From the NCBI RefSeq assembly GCF_019420015.1, contig NZ_JAHZIA010000026.1, positions 1 to 21,339 of the forward strand: 21,339 nucleotides of DNA, written 5' to 3'. A program made the position numbers and the translations under genes. Below, one piece after another: positions 1 to 6,479 of the stretch. This DNA is from Anaerofustis sp. (GTDB lineage Bacteria; Bacillota; Clostridia; Eubacteriales; Anaerofustaceae). Numbering within the stretch: position 1 is the first letter of the stretch; the number at the start of each line of letters is the position of its first letter. Below the pieces are notes generated by a model. It made no database searches. It was not told the origin of the DNA and saw only the letters and a list, made by a program, of their open reading frames with translations.

Positions 1-986
1 GTCCTTTTGTCGGCAATCTTGCCGATAAAATCAGCAAATATAAGCTTTCTTTTATAGGCGGCGGACTTATGGTACTGGCTTGCCTTGGATATGTTTTTGC
101 CTTTAATCCCATGATTGTCGCAGTTTCGAGAATTGTAAACGGAGTGGGGTTTGCCTGTTGTTCCGTTTGTATGTCTACATGGATGTCGAATATGCTTCCA
201 AAGGAAAAGATAGGTTCCGGTATGGGGATTTACGGAATGATGAACGCTCTTGCAATGGCGATGGCTCCTGCTCTGGGTATTTTTTTGTACCGTTCTTTCG
301 GCTACAGGGTAGCTTTTATTTCTGCACTTGTTATTTCGTTGATGATGGTATTTGTCGTTCAATTTGTGCATGACAAAGGAAATCCATCAGAATCTATTGA
401 AAAAAATATTGGTGCAAAACAAAAGTGGAGTATAGTGGATAAAAGTGTTCTTCCCGTTGCTTTTATAATAATGTTGTTTGCGATTCCTTACTGTGCCACT
501 CAGTCGTTTTTGGTAAGCTATGTTTCCATGAAAAACCTCAGTGTTTCGGTGGGGATGTTTTTCCCTCTTTATGCATTGGTTCTTTTGATTCTTCGTTTTA
601 TGATGAAAGGGCTGTTTGATAAACTTCCTTTTAAAACATTTATTTTTACAAGTTCTCTTAGCGCATTTATGGGACTTTTTTTTCTTTCTGTGATGAATAG
701 CGACTTTTTTATGTTTTTGGCGGCGTTGTTTATGGCGGGGGGATACGGGATTATGAGTTCCGTATGCCAATCTACCGCCATACTTCTTGCCGGGAAGAAT
801 AAAAGAGGACTTGCAAACAGTACTTATTATATAGGTTTGGATTTGGGTATGACTTTGGGGCCTGTTATAGGCGGGGTTTTGTACGGTAATTTCGGTATTT
901 CTTTGTTTTATCCCATGCTGATGTTTACAATTCCTTTGGCGGTTGTTGTTTATTATGTAGGGAAAAACAGCGGAATATTGAAATAG
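1..986 (+). CDS. Major facilitator superfamily transporter, 5'-truncated by the window edge
   Basis: The reading frame is already open at base 3 and runs to a TAG at 984-986, giving about 327 visible residues; the real start lies upstream of the window. The first visible residues (GNLADK, about bases 12-29) match MFS motif A, the cytoplasmic loop between helices 2 and 3, so only about the first 50-60 residues are missing. Hydrophobic segments follow throughout, with a charged central loop around bases 370-430 (KGNPSESIEKN), as expected between the two six-helix halves. The internal ATG at 69 is not the start, because it lies after motif A inside a transmembrane helix. Drug or metabolite efflux is typical for such proteins, but the substrate cannot be read from sequence. 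No terminator is evident after the stop. Confidence 0.85.
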   Translation, partial: PFVGNLADKISKYKLSFIGGGLMVLACLGYVFAFNPMIVAVSRIVNGVGFACCSVCMSTWMSNMLPKEKIGSGMGIYGMMNALAMAMAPALGIFLYRSFGYRVAFISALVISLMMVFVVQFVHDKGNPSESIEKNIGAKQKWSIVDKSVLPVAFIIMLFAIPYCATQSFLVSYVSMKNLSVSVGMFFPLYALVLLILRFMMKGLFDKLPFKTFIFTSSLSAFMGLFFLSVMNSDFFMFLAALFMAGGYGIMSSVCQSTAILLAGKNKRGLANSTYYIGLDLGMTLGPVIGGVLYGNFGISLFYPMLMFTIPLAVVVYYVGKNSGILK

Positions 987-1116
987 TTGAATTTTATTTG
1001 TCATAAGGTTAATAATTTAATTATACGGTTATGGTTTTTGTAAAACAGCAAATGAATCAATATGAAAGTAAATATAACACTTCTGTGGAAATATGGTAAA
1101 TAAAGGTAGTTAATTA

Positions 1117-1145
1117 TTGATAAAAATCATAAAATATGTTAATAT
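1117..1145 (+). promoter_or_regulatory. Putative sigma-A promoter of the LRR gene
   Basis: TTGATA at 1117-1122 and TAATAT at 1140-1145 are separated by exactly 17 nt, close to the TTGACA/TATAAT consensus. They lie about 60 nt upstream of the ATG at 1207, which has AGGAG at 1192-1196. This supports independent transcription of the LRR gene. Confidence 0.6.
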
Positions 1146-1206
1146 TTCAGTGTATAGAAGAGATTTTTAATTTATATATAATCCATTGGATAGGAGATAT
1201 TAAATA

Positions 1207-3423
1207 ATGTGTAAAATTAATAAAGCTGATGCTATGAATGTTAGTGAATATACTGTGGCTTCTGATGTAAAGGTTATAGAAGAAAGAGCTTTTAAGGGAT
1301 TTGACAATCTTAAAAAAGTAATCATTTCAGAAGGCGTAACCGTTATCGGAAACAGAGCATTTGACGAATGTACAAACCTCGAAGAAGTCGTTCTTCCAAG
1401 CAGTGTTAAGATTATCGGAAATTACGCTTTTAAAGAGTGTAAAAACCTAAAGAAAATAAACTTGCCGAACGGACTTGAAAAAATAGGCAACATTGCTTTT
1501 TATATGTGTGAATCTTTGGAAGAAATTACTATTCCAAACACCATGGAAAGTATTGGTTACTATGTCTTTTACGGCTGCAGTGGGCTTAGAAACGTAAGTA
1601 TTCCGTCTTCAGTTAAAGATATCGACTTATTTGCTTTCCAAGGATGTAAGTCTTTGAAAGAAATAAATCTTCCGGACAGTATTTCAAGTATAGGAGGATA
1701 CGCTTTTTCTAACTGTACGGGGCTTACTTCTTTGACTCTTCCTAAGAGTCTTACAAATATAGGAATCTGTGCTTTTGACGGATGTAAAAATCTGGAAGAA
1801 ATAATAATTCCTGAAAGCCTTAAGACTATAAGCGACTATGCTTTTGACGGTGCCATAGGTCTTAAAAGACTTTACATTCCAAAAACCATCGAGAAAATCG
1901 GAGCTTATGTATTTGCAGGATGTTCAAATCTCGAATGCATAAACGTAGATGAAGAAAACAACAATTATTCAAGCGAAAACGGAGTTTTGTACAATAAAGA
2001 CAAATCAAAACTTCTTTGCTGTCCTGGCGGAAAAGACGAAGTTGATATTCCAAGCAGTGTAACGGAAATCGGAGACAGAGCTTTCCTTGGCTGCGGAAAC
2101 CTTGAAAATGTTGAAATTCCGGATAATATCGTTAGTATAGGAAATTCTGCTTTTGACGGATGTAAATCTTTGGAAGAGCTTATTATTCCAAACAGCGTTA
2201 CGAGTATAGGCGCCGGAGCTTTTGACGGATGCAGACATATTACGAATATAGTTATCCCTGACAGTGTAGATAGCATTAAAAGAAGTGTGTTTAACGGATG
2301 TTGGAGGCTTGAAAGTCTGACTGTTCCTTTTGTCGGAGAAAGCCGTGATAAAAACACATATCTTGGATACTTATTTGGTGCAAGTTCTTATTATGAAAAC
2401 GGCTCGAGTGTTCCTGCTTCTTTGAAAGAGGTTACCGTTACCAGTTCTCATATAGACGATTATGCATTTTTCTTATGTTCGGATCTTAAGAGCATTAAAA
2501 TCGGCGAAGATGTTGATAGTATAGGCAGACTGGCTTTCCACAGATGTACTTCTTTAAAAGAAATATATATTCCGAAAAATGTGGTAAGCATTGATATTGA
2601 AGCATTTTCAGGATGTAAAAATCTTCAAAAAATCGAAGTTGCCGAAGATAATGAATACTATTCAAGTGAAAATAATATTTTATACGACAAAGAAAAAACC
2701 ATTGTACTTTGTTGTCCGGCCGGAAAAGGAACGGTTGTTATACCTGATGGCGTAAAGAAAATCGAAAAGAGAGCTTTCAGTTACTGTGATAAAATTACGA
2801 GTTTGGCACTTCCTGATTCTGTTGAAGAAATCGGAGAAGAAGCATTCTTCGGATGTAAGAGTCTTTCTCAGCTTGTTGTTCCGAACAGCGTAACTGTAAT
2901 CAGAGATTATACTTTCGCAGGTTTTGGCGGATTGAAGAGTATAACTATTCCAAACAGCGTAAAGAGTATAGGAGCATATGCTTTTGACGGATGTTCAAAA
3001 CTTGAATATATAACTCTTCCTAACAGCATAGAAGAAATCGGCACAGGCGCTTTTAATGATTGTTCAAGCCTGAAAGATTTTCTCATTCCGGAAAGTGTTA
3101 AAAATATTGCGGGATTCGCATTTTATGATTGTGTGAGTCTTAAAACGATAAGTATCCCAAACAGTGTTGAAGCTGTTGGCGAGAGAGCTTTTGACGGATG
3201 CAGCGGTCTTTCATCTGCGATTATAGGCAAAAATGTTAAGAGCATGGGAAGATATATTTTCAATTATTGCAAAAACTTAAACAGTGTTACAATTGAAGGT
3301 GACGATACAGAAATCGGCGAAAACGCATTTAAAGCCTGTGATAACCTATATATGTTTGTAAACAAAGGCTCTAAGGCAGAATCTTTCGCAAAAGAAAATA
3401 ATATAATTTGCATAGCTGAATAA
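1207..3423 (+). CDS. BspA-like leucine-rich repeat protein (LRR_5 type), no signal peptide
   Basis: The 738-residue protein is built almost wholly of 23-residue units of the pattern CxxLxxIxIPxSVxxIGxxAFxG. After a 31-residue cap I count 22 standard units and three long ones: residues 239-295 and 470-526 carry the SSEN-x-x-LY-x-KxK-x-x-x-LCCPxGK variant, and 365-423 carries the VPFVGESR...LGYLFGASSYYENGSS variant. Residues 711-738 form a C-terminal cap. This is the BspA/TpLRR family, whose secreted members bind host matrix or other bacteria. Here no signal peptide, transmembrane segment, LPXTG or lipobox is visible, and an in-frame TAA at 1201-1203 rules out a longer N-terminus. AGGAG at 1192-1196 supports the ATG at 1207. 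A cysteine opens nearly every repeat. Location and ligand are unknown; intracellular scaffold or non-classical export are both possible. Confidence 0.9.
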   Translation: MCKINKADAMNVSEYTVASDVKVIEERAFKGFDNLKKVIISEGVTVIGNRAFDECTNLEEVVLPSSVKIIGNYAFKECKNLKKINLPNGLEKIGNIAFYMCESLEEITIPNTMESIGYYVFYGCSGLRNVSIPSSVKDIDLFAFQGCKSLKEINLPDSISSIGGYAFSNCTGLTSLTLPKSLTNIGICAFDGCKNLEEIIIPESLKTISDYAFDGAIGLKRLYIPKTIEKIGAYVFAGCSNLECINVDEENNNYSSENGVLYNKDKSKLLCCPGGKDEVDIPSSVTEIGDRAFLGCGNLENVEIPDNIVSIGNSAFDGCKSLEELIIPNSVTSIGAGAFDGCRHITNIVIPDSVDSIKRSVFNGCWRLESLTVPFVGESRDKNTYLGYLFGASSYYENGSSVPASLKEVTVTSSHIDDYAFFLCSDLKSIKIGEDVDSIGRLAFHRCTSLKEIYIPKNVVSIDIEAFSGCKNLQKIEVAEDNEYYSSENNILYDKEKTIVLCCPAGKGTVVIPDGVKKIEKRAFSYCDKITSLALPDSVEEIGEEAFFGCKSLSQLVVPNSVTVIRDYTFAGFGGLKSITIPNSVKSIGAYAFDGCSKLEYITLPNSIEEIGTGAFNDCSSLKDFLIPESVKNIAGFAFYDCVSLKTISIPNSVEAVGERAFDGCSGLSSAIIGKNVKSMGRYIFNYCKNLNSVTIEGDDTEIGENAFKACDNLYMFVNKGSKAESFAKENNIICIAE
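1300..3336 (+). repeat. Tandem 69-nt coding repeats of the LRR gene
   Basis: The 23-residue protein repeat corresponds to a 69-nt DNA period. The 14-mer GCTTTTGACGGATG occurs exactly at 1771, 2149, 2218, 2980 and 3187. The 2149/2218 pair is 69 nt apart and the 2980/3187 pair is 207 nt (three periods). Such conserved words could allow unit gain or loss by recombination. Confidence 0.75.
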
Positions 3424-3440
3424 GTTTAAATAACAGATAA

Positions 3441-3470
3441 AAAAGACACATGATTAATGTGTCTTTTTTT
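3441..3470 (+). terminator. Rho-independent terminator after the LRR gene
   Basis: An 11-bp perfect stem (AAAAGACACAT 3441-3451 with ATGTGTCTTTT 3457-3467) has a 5-nt loop and runs into a T tract ending at 3470. It begins 17 nt after the LRR stop codon. Confidence 0.92.
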
Positions 3471-3800
3471 ATTTTATGGTATATTATGTACGGTGATTTT
3501 GTTTATTATGTGGTATGGACCATTATATTTAACATGACTAATTGACTACATTAATAATTATTGTTAATACATTATAGGTATGAATTGAATTTTATGGATT
3601 TACAGAACCGAGCGTTTGAATCTTGTTGTAAGGCATTAAATCTTTGTTATTTACCAATATTTTTTATATAATACAATTTACTTACTATCGCAATTTATAA
3701 TAAAATGATATGGTTTGATACGAAAATAGTGCAGTAATTGGTGTAGGAAATCGTAGATAATTATTAAATTGAATGATTTAAAACAGACAGGGGATTTTCA

Positions 3801-3890
3801 ATGAATAAGGCTATCTTCTGTTTTATTTTCTTACAAAAGTGCAAGATGTGGAATATAATATCAGGAGACATAGCAGGGACGGAAATTTAA
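3801..3890 (+). CDS. Doubtful 29-codon small ORF
   Basis: The frame starts with ATG at 3801, preceded by AGGGG at 3789-3793 with a 7-nt spacer, and ends at TAA 3888-3890. The peptide begins MNKAIFCFIF, with a short hydrophobic N-terminal stretch, and ends GDIAGTEI. I recognise no family. A small peptide gene or chance are both possible, and chance is more likely given its length and the AT-rich surroundings. Confidence 0.15.
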   Translation: MNKAIFCFIFLQKCKMWNIISGDIAGTEI

Positions 3891-3892
3891 AA

Positions 3893-3982
3893 ATGAATGA
3901 TAAAAAAACTTTATTGAAGGTATTTTTTTTATTAAAAGGATTTAATCCTGTTATCTCTCGGTTTATGTCCTGTCATTTTTGA
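3893..3982 (+). CDS. Doubtful second 29-codon small ORF
   Basis: ATG at 3893 lies 2 nt after the stop of the preceding tiny ORF, and the frame ends at TGA 3980-3982. The peptide starts MNDKKTLLKVFFLLKGF, a basic then hydrophobic stretch. The ribosome binding site is weak (GGA near 3880). I cannot assign a function; it may be chance or a degraded N-terminus of a former membrane protein. Confidence 0.12.
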   Translation: MNDKKTLLKVFFLLKGFNPVISRFMSCHF

Positions 3983-4034
3983 AGTAAAATTGTTAATGTA
4001 AGAAGTATCAAGATAAAAAAGGAAGGTGTATTTT

Positions 4035-4505
4035 ATGAACCAACGAGAAATAGGACAGTTTATGTCTGTTTGCAGAAAAGAAAAAGGATTGACTCAAGCA
4101 CAATTGGCTGAAAGATTGGGAGTGAGTGACAAATCCATTTCCAGATGGGAAACCGGAAAGACGATGCCGGATTTATCATTGTACGAACCTTTATGTGAAA
4201 TATTGGATATCAAAATATCAGAATTACTTTATGCAAAGAAAATGACCGAGAATGAAAAGAGTATTCAAGGGGAGAAGTCTGCACTGAATATTTTTAAGAC
4301 TAAATCACATCTTAAAACTTTTTATATTTTGAGTGAAATATTAACTTTCGTTGGCATTGTTGTTACGATTACTCTGACACATGAATTTGCTGTCATTTTT
4401 GAACAAAAAATAATCACTGCTGCGTGTGGGAGTTTTGTGTGGGGATTTGGTATATTGCTATCAAGCAAAATCAGAAAGGCACTTACAGAATTGGAAAATC
4501 AATAA
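4035..4505 (+). CDS. XRE-family HTH regulator with C-terminal membrane segments
   Basis: This is a 156-residue protein. Residues 5-62 form a Cro/C1-type helix-turn-helix domain, with the two DNA-contacting helices around LTQAQLAERLGVSDKSISRW (19-38) and the usual MPDLSLYEPLCEILDI tail. A polar linker (70-93) is followed by two hydrophobic segments, about 96-115 and 125-143, and a charged end. The architecture is therefore a cytoplasmic DNA-binding head tethered to the membrane. I chose the ATG at 4035 because AGGAAGG (4020-4026) sits 8 nt upstream; a GTG at 4026 is in frame but overlaps that site. It precedes three same-strand genes for small membrane proteins and plausibly controls them in response to a membrane signal, though this is inference from position only. 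Confidence 0.85.
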   Translation: MNQREIGQFMSVCRKEKGLTQAQLAERLGVSDKSISRWETGKTMPDLSLYEPLCEILDIKISELLYAKKMTENEKSIQGEKSALNIFKTKSHLKTFYILSEILTFVGIVVTITLTHEFAVIFEQKIITAACGSFVWGFGILLSSKIRKALTELENQ

Positions 4506-4635
4506 ATCAAAATTGTCAAAGTAGCTATAGGTTATAGTACGTAAATAAATCGGTTTGTTATTTTGTTCTTGTTAACGTATTTAGCAACCATTTTATGGAT
4601 TTATGTCTAAACTTGTATTATAATAATAAAAAAGG

Positions 4636-4666
4636 AAAGGGGAGAAAATATTATGGAAAAAACAAA
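4636..4666 (+). repeat. Copy A of a 31-nt exact direct repeat (RBS plus start)
   Basis: Bases 4636-4666 are identical to 5177-5207. The repeat includes the GGGGAG ribosome binding site, the start codon and the first codons (MEKTK) of two adjacent paralogues, which marks a tandem duplication that carried its translation signal. Confidence 0.9.
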
Positions 4667-5135
4667 GGCAGAAGGTAAAATTTTACTGATGATTGTCGGT
4701 ATCTTTATGCTGATAGGTGCTGTTATAAATGTTTTTACGTCTGTTCCTGTTTTTGCGTTTTTGGGAGAATATGATTATGGATCTATGACCGGAGTATTGG
4801 CTTTTAGCGGTGTTTGGGGATTAGTAGGAGCAGTTTTAGAGTTTTTTACCGGGATTACAGGAATAAAAAAAGGCGGTAGTTTAGAAGAGCAGGATATAAA
4901 AAAATGTCAAAAATGGGGGATTATTATGATGGCTTTTGCCGTTATAACTCTTGTTATAAATATTTGTATGACGTTTGCATTTTTTACTGAATTTTCTTTT
5001 ACTTCGTTTTTCGGGTTATTACTTCCTATACTTTATCTGATAGGGGTATATCTTAATAAAAATTCAAAAAGAAAGAAAATTCTTTTTGAAAATCTTAATG
5101 ATGTAAGCGGTGCAGATACCACCGAAGAAGAGTAA
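4653..5135 (+). CDS. Small four-helix membrane protein, paralogue 1 of 3
   Basis: The 160-residue protein has four predicted hydrophobic segments (about 9-31, 45-70, 88-112, 116-135). A conserved polar loop lies between helices 2 and 3 (KKGGSLEEQDIKKCQKWG, 72-89), and an acidic tail ends VSGADTTEEE. I do not recognise a named family with confidence; it resembles the loosely defined DUF4064-like small membrane proteins. It shares the loop and the LLPILYLIGVYLN segment with the next two genes. GGGGAG at 4639-4644 is a good RBS for the ATG at 4653. A TATAAT at 4619-4624 may be its -10, but I see no matching -35. Role unknown; regulation by the upstream XRE protein is plausible. Confidence 0.8.
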   Translation: MEKTKAEGKILLMIVGIFMLIGAVINVFTSVPVFAFLGEYDYGSMTGVLAFSGVWGLVGAVLEFFTGITGIKKGGSLEEQDIKKCQKWGIIMMAFAVITLVINICMTFAFFTEFSFTSFFGLLLPILYLIGVYLNKNSKRKKILFENLNDVSGADTTEEE

Positions 5136-5176
5136 ATATAAAATAATTTGTTTTATATTTTTATATTATAATCAGA

Positions 5177-5207
5177 AAAGGGGAGAAAATATTATGGAAA
5201 AAACAAA
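5177..5207 (+). repeat. Copy B of the 31-nt exact direct repeat
   Basis: Identical to 4636-4666; the copies start 541 nt apart. It decides the start of paralogue 2 at ATG 5194 rather than the in-frame upstream ATG at 5110. Confidence 0.9.
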
Positions 5208-5646
5208 AGCAAAAGGAAGAGTCTTGCTGCTAATAGTAGGTATACTGTTATTAATAGGAAGTGCTTTGGGACTTTTTACGTCCGTTTCAATGTTAGGTTT
5301 CGTTTTTTATGGGGCAATGGCTTCGGTATTCGTTATTATGGGAGTTATTACCTCTGTTGTTCAACTAATTGCTTCGATTGTTGCAATAAACAAACGTAAT
5401 AGTCTGGATGAAAATGATATAAAGAAGTGTCAAAAATGGGGAGTTACATTGTTGATTGTAGATGTGATATATATTTTTATAGATTTCTTGATTTCATTCT
5501 CTGTTTCGTCTGTTGCAGGTTTGTTACTTCCTATACTTTATTTGGTGGGGGTACATTTGAATAAGACCACAAAAAAGGACAATGATATTTTGGAAAGTAT
5601 AAGTAAAATAAATAACACCGATAATGAAACTCAACAGGAAAAATAA
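5194..5646 (+). CDS. Small four-helix membrane protein, paralogue 2 of 3
   Basis: The 150-residue protein is closely related to the gene before it: MEKTKAKG start, the loop NSLDENDIKKCQKWG (69-83), and LLPILYLVGVHLNK near residues 111-124. Hydrophobic segments lie at about 9-30, 40-65, 83-103 and 105-122, followed by a polar tail. The frame is open further upstream to an ATG at 5110, inside the end of paralogue 1. I chose 5194 because GGGGAG and the start region are exactly duplicated from paralogue 1. The gap after paralogue 1 is 58 nt and no terminator is seen in it, so the genes are probably cotranscribed. Function unknown. Confidence 0.8.
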   Translation: MEKTKAKGRVLLLIVGILLLIGSALGLFTSVSMLGFVFYGAMASVFVIMGVITSVVQLIASIVAINKRNSLDENDIKKCQKWGVTLLIVDVIYIFIDFLISFSVSSVAGLLLPILYLVGVHLNKTTKKDNDILESISKINNTDNETQQEK

Positions 5647-5736
5647 ATCTTATATTTTCTAAAAAGTATTATGCATGATTTATTAATTTGATATATAGCT
5701 TTGATATTAAGCTTGTAACATAAGGGGGAATGAGAT

Positions 5737-6183
5737 ATGTTACCTAGAGCCAATGGGAAAACTTTTCTTAAAATAGTTGGAATATTGATTTTGGCGTTAT
5801 CTATTCTTGCTCTTTCGCTTAATTTGGCAAATTTTATATTGATGATGTTATTTTATCTTAATGATGTCGATTTGGGACCTGAGTTTGTTCCTGTATTGTT
5901 GTATACAGTTTTTGATATGGGAGTTCAAATATTCGGAATCATATGCGGTATTATTGCCATACTTAAATGCGGCAGTCTTGAAGATAAAGATTTGATACTT
6001 TGCAAAAAATTATCAATCTATATGATTGTATTTTTCATAATAAGCTGTATAGGAGGACTTGTGTTTAATTTTTCACTTATATATTTGTATTATCCTGTTT
6101 TGCCTGTTTTATTCATGCTTGGGGTCAATGCAAATCAAAGAGGCAAAGAAATAGCGGAGGAAATAGAATCAGATAAAATATAA
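5737..6183 (+). CDS. Small four-helix membrane protein, divergent paralogue 3 of 3
   Basis: The 148-residue protein has the same layout as the two preceding genes. The N-terminus is RANGKTFLKIVGILIL, and hydrophobic segments lie at about 9-39, 50-76, 93-112 and 115-132. The inter-helix loop is CGSLEDKDLILCKK (78-91), matching the S-L-[ED]-x-x-D-[IL]-x-x-C-x-K pattern of its neighbours. The C-terminal helix ends P-V-L-F-M-L-G-V-N-A-N, aligning with PILYLIGVYLN. It is clearly more diverged. AAGGGGGAA (5722-5730) is the RBS for ATG 5737. The gene ends directly before a terminator, closing the cluster. Function unknown. Confidence 0.75.
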   Translation: MLPRANGKTFLKIVGILILALSILALSLNLANFILMMLFYLNDVDLGPEFVPVLLYTVFDMGVQIFGIICGIIAILKCGSLEDKDLILCKKLSIYMIVFFIISCIGGLVFNFSLIYLYYPVLPVLFMLGVNANQRGKEIAEEIESDKI

Positions 6184-6196
6184 TATCAGTATAATA

Positions 6197-6228
6197 AAAA
6201 AAGCCTTTCATTTTATAAAGGCTTTTTT
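6197..6228 (+). terminator. Rho-independent terminator closing the membrane-protein cluster
   Basis: Perfect 12-bp stem AAAAAAGCCTTT (6197-6208) with AAAGGCTTTTTT (6217-6228), 8-nt loop, starting 13 nt after the stop of paralogue 3. Confidence 0.92.
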
Positions 6229-6280
6229 ATTTACCCTCTTAATCGACGGTTAATATCATATGCACTTATTTATAATATTC

Positions 6281-6294
6281 ACATATCGATATGT
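6281..6294. promoter_or_regulatory. Perfect 14-bp palindrome, possible operator
   Basis: ACATATCGATATGT is a perfect palindrome about 105 nt upstream of the aldolase operon's -35. Its half-site ACATAT recurs around the promoter at 6393, 6418, 6441 (inverted) and 6456. That recurrence suggests a binding site of a dimeric regulator; the protein is not identified. Confidence 0.35.
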
Positions 6295-6397
6295 TTTATT
6301 TTTTTATTATGTTTTTATATATTGTGTAAGGTTTGTTATTTATCAAAAGAAATACCTTTTTATAAGATATATTTAAAGTATTTTACCAAAAAACATA

Positions 6398-6426
6398 TTG
6401 ACAAAAAAGTGTTTTATACATATACT
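6398..6426 (+). promoter_or_regulatory. Strong sigma-A promoter of the aldolase operon
   Basis: A consensus TTGACA (6398-6403) and TATACT (6421-6426) are spaced 17 nt apart, with transcription expected to start near 6433. ACATAT motifs overlap the first base of the -35 (6393-6398) and overlap the -10 (6418-6423). Confidence 0.8.
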
Positions 6427-6440
6427 GGTATTAAGTAGTT

Positions 6441-6461
6441 ATATGTGGTTATAACACATAT
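6441..6461. promoter_or_regulatory. Operator-like inverted repeat downstream of the promoter
   Basis: ATATGTG (6441-6447) and CACATAT (6455-6461) form a 7-bp inverted repeat with a 7-nt spacer, just after the expected transcription start and before the AAGGAGG at 6464-6470. The position fits a repressor site. No regulator gene is adjacent. Confidence 0.5.
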
Positions 6462-6479
6462 TATAAGGAGGCGTTTTAA

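Larger units (their letters stand above)
3471..4034. other. Long AT-rich intergenic region with no confident gene
   Basis: Between the LRR terminator and the XRE regulator I find no protein of recognisable family on either strand. It holds two tiny adjacent ORFs (3801-3890 and 3893-3982). It also holds an 8-bp inverted repeat, AAAACAGA 3780-3787 with TCTGTTTT 3817-3824, that brackets the first ORF's start. Near 3940 there is a short GGATTTAATCC palindrome. No convincing -35/-10 pair for the downstream regulator was identified. The region could be decayed coding sequence, or could hold an unrecognised small RNA. Confidence 0.5.

Noticed and set aside
387..1004. Long open frame on the minus strand opposite the MFS gene
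   Set aside because: Its translation is very rich in Lys, Asn and His with no domain logic. It overlaps a clear transporter frame that shows MFS motifs, so it is an antisense shadow.
1051..1098. A 15-codon ORF (starts MNQYESK) between the MFS and LRR genes
   Set aside because: No ribosome binding site and no recognisable content; it lies upstream of the LRR promoter in AT-rich sequence.
1300..3336. Regular short repeats resembling a CRISPR array
   Set aside because: The period is 69 nt, imperfect, and in phase with a 23-residue LRR protein repeat; there are no identical repeats separated by unique spacers.
5110..5193. Upstream in-frame extension of paralogue 2 starting at ATG 5110
   Set aside because: It overlaps the end of paralogue 1, has no RBS, and is replaced by the start at 5194, whose RBS and start block are duplicated exactly from paralogue 1.
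6229..6396. A riboswitch or small RNA gene upstream of the aldolase operon
   Set aside because: The -35/-10 pair at 6398-6426 places transcription start near 6433, so this stretch is outside the mRNA. No consistent stem set beyond the short palindrome and a weak AAGGT/ACCTT pair is visible.
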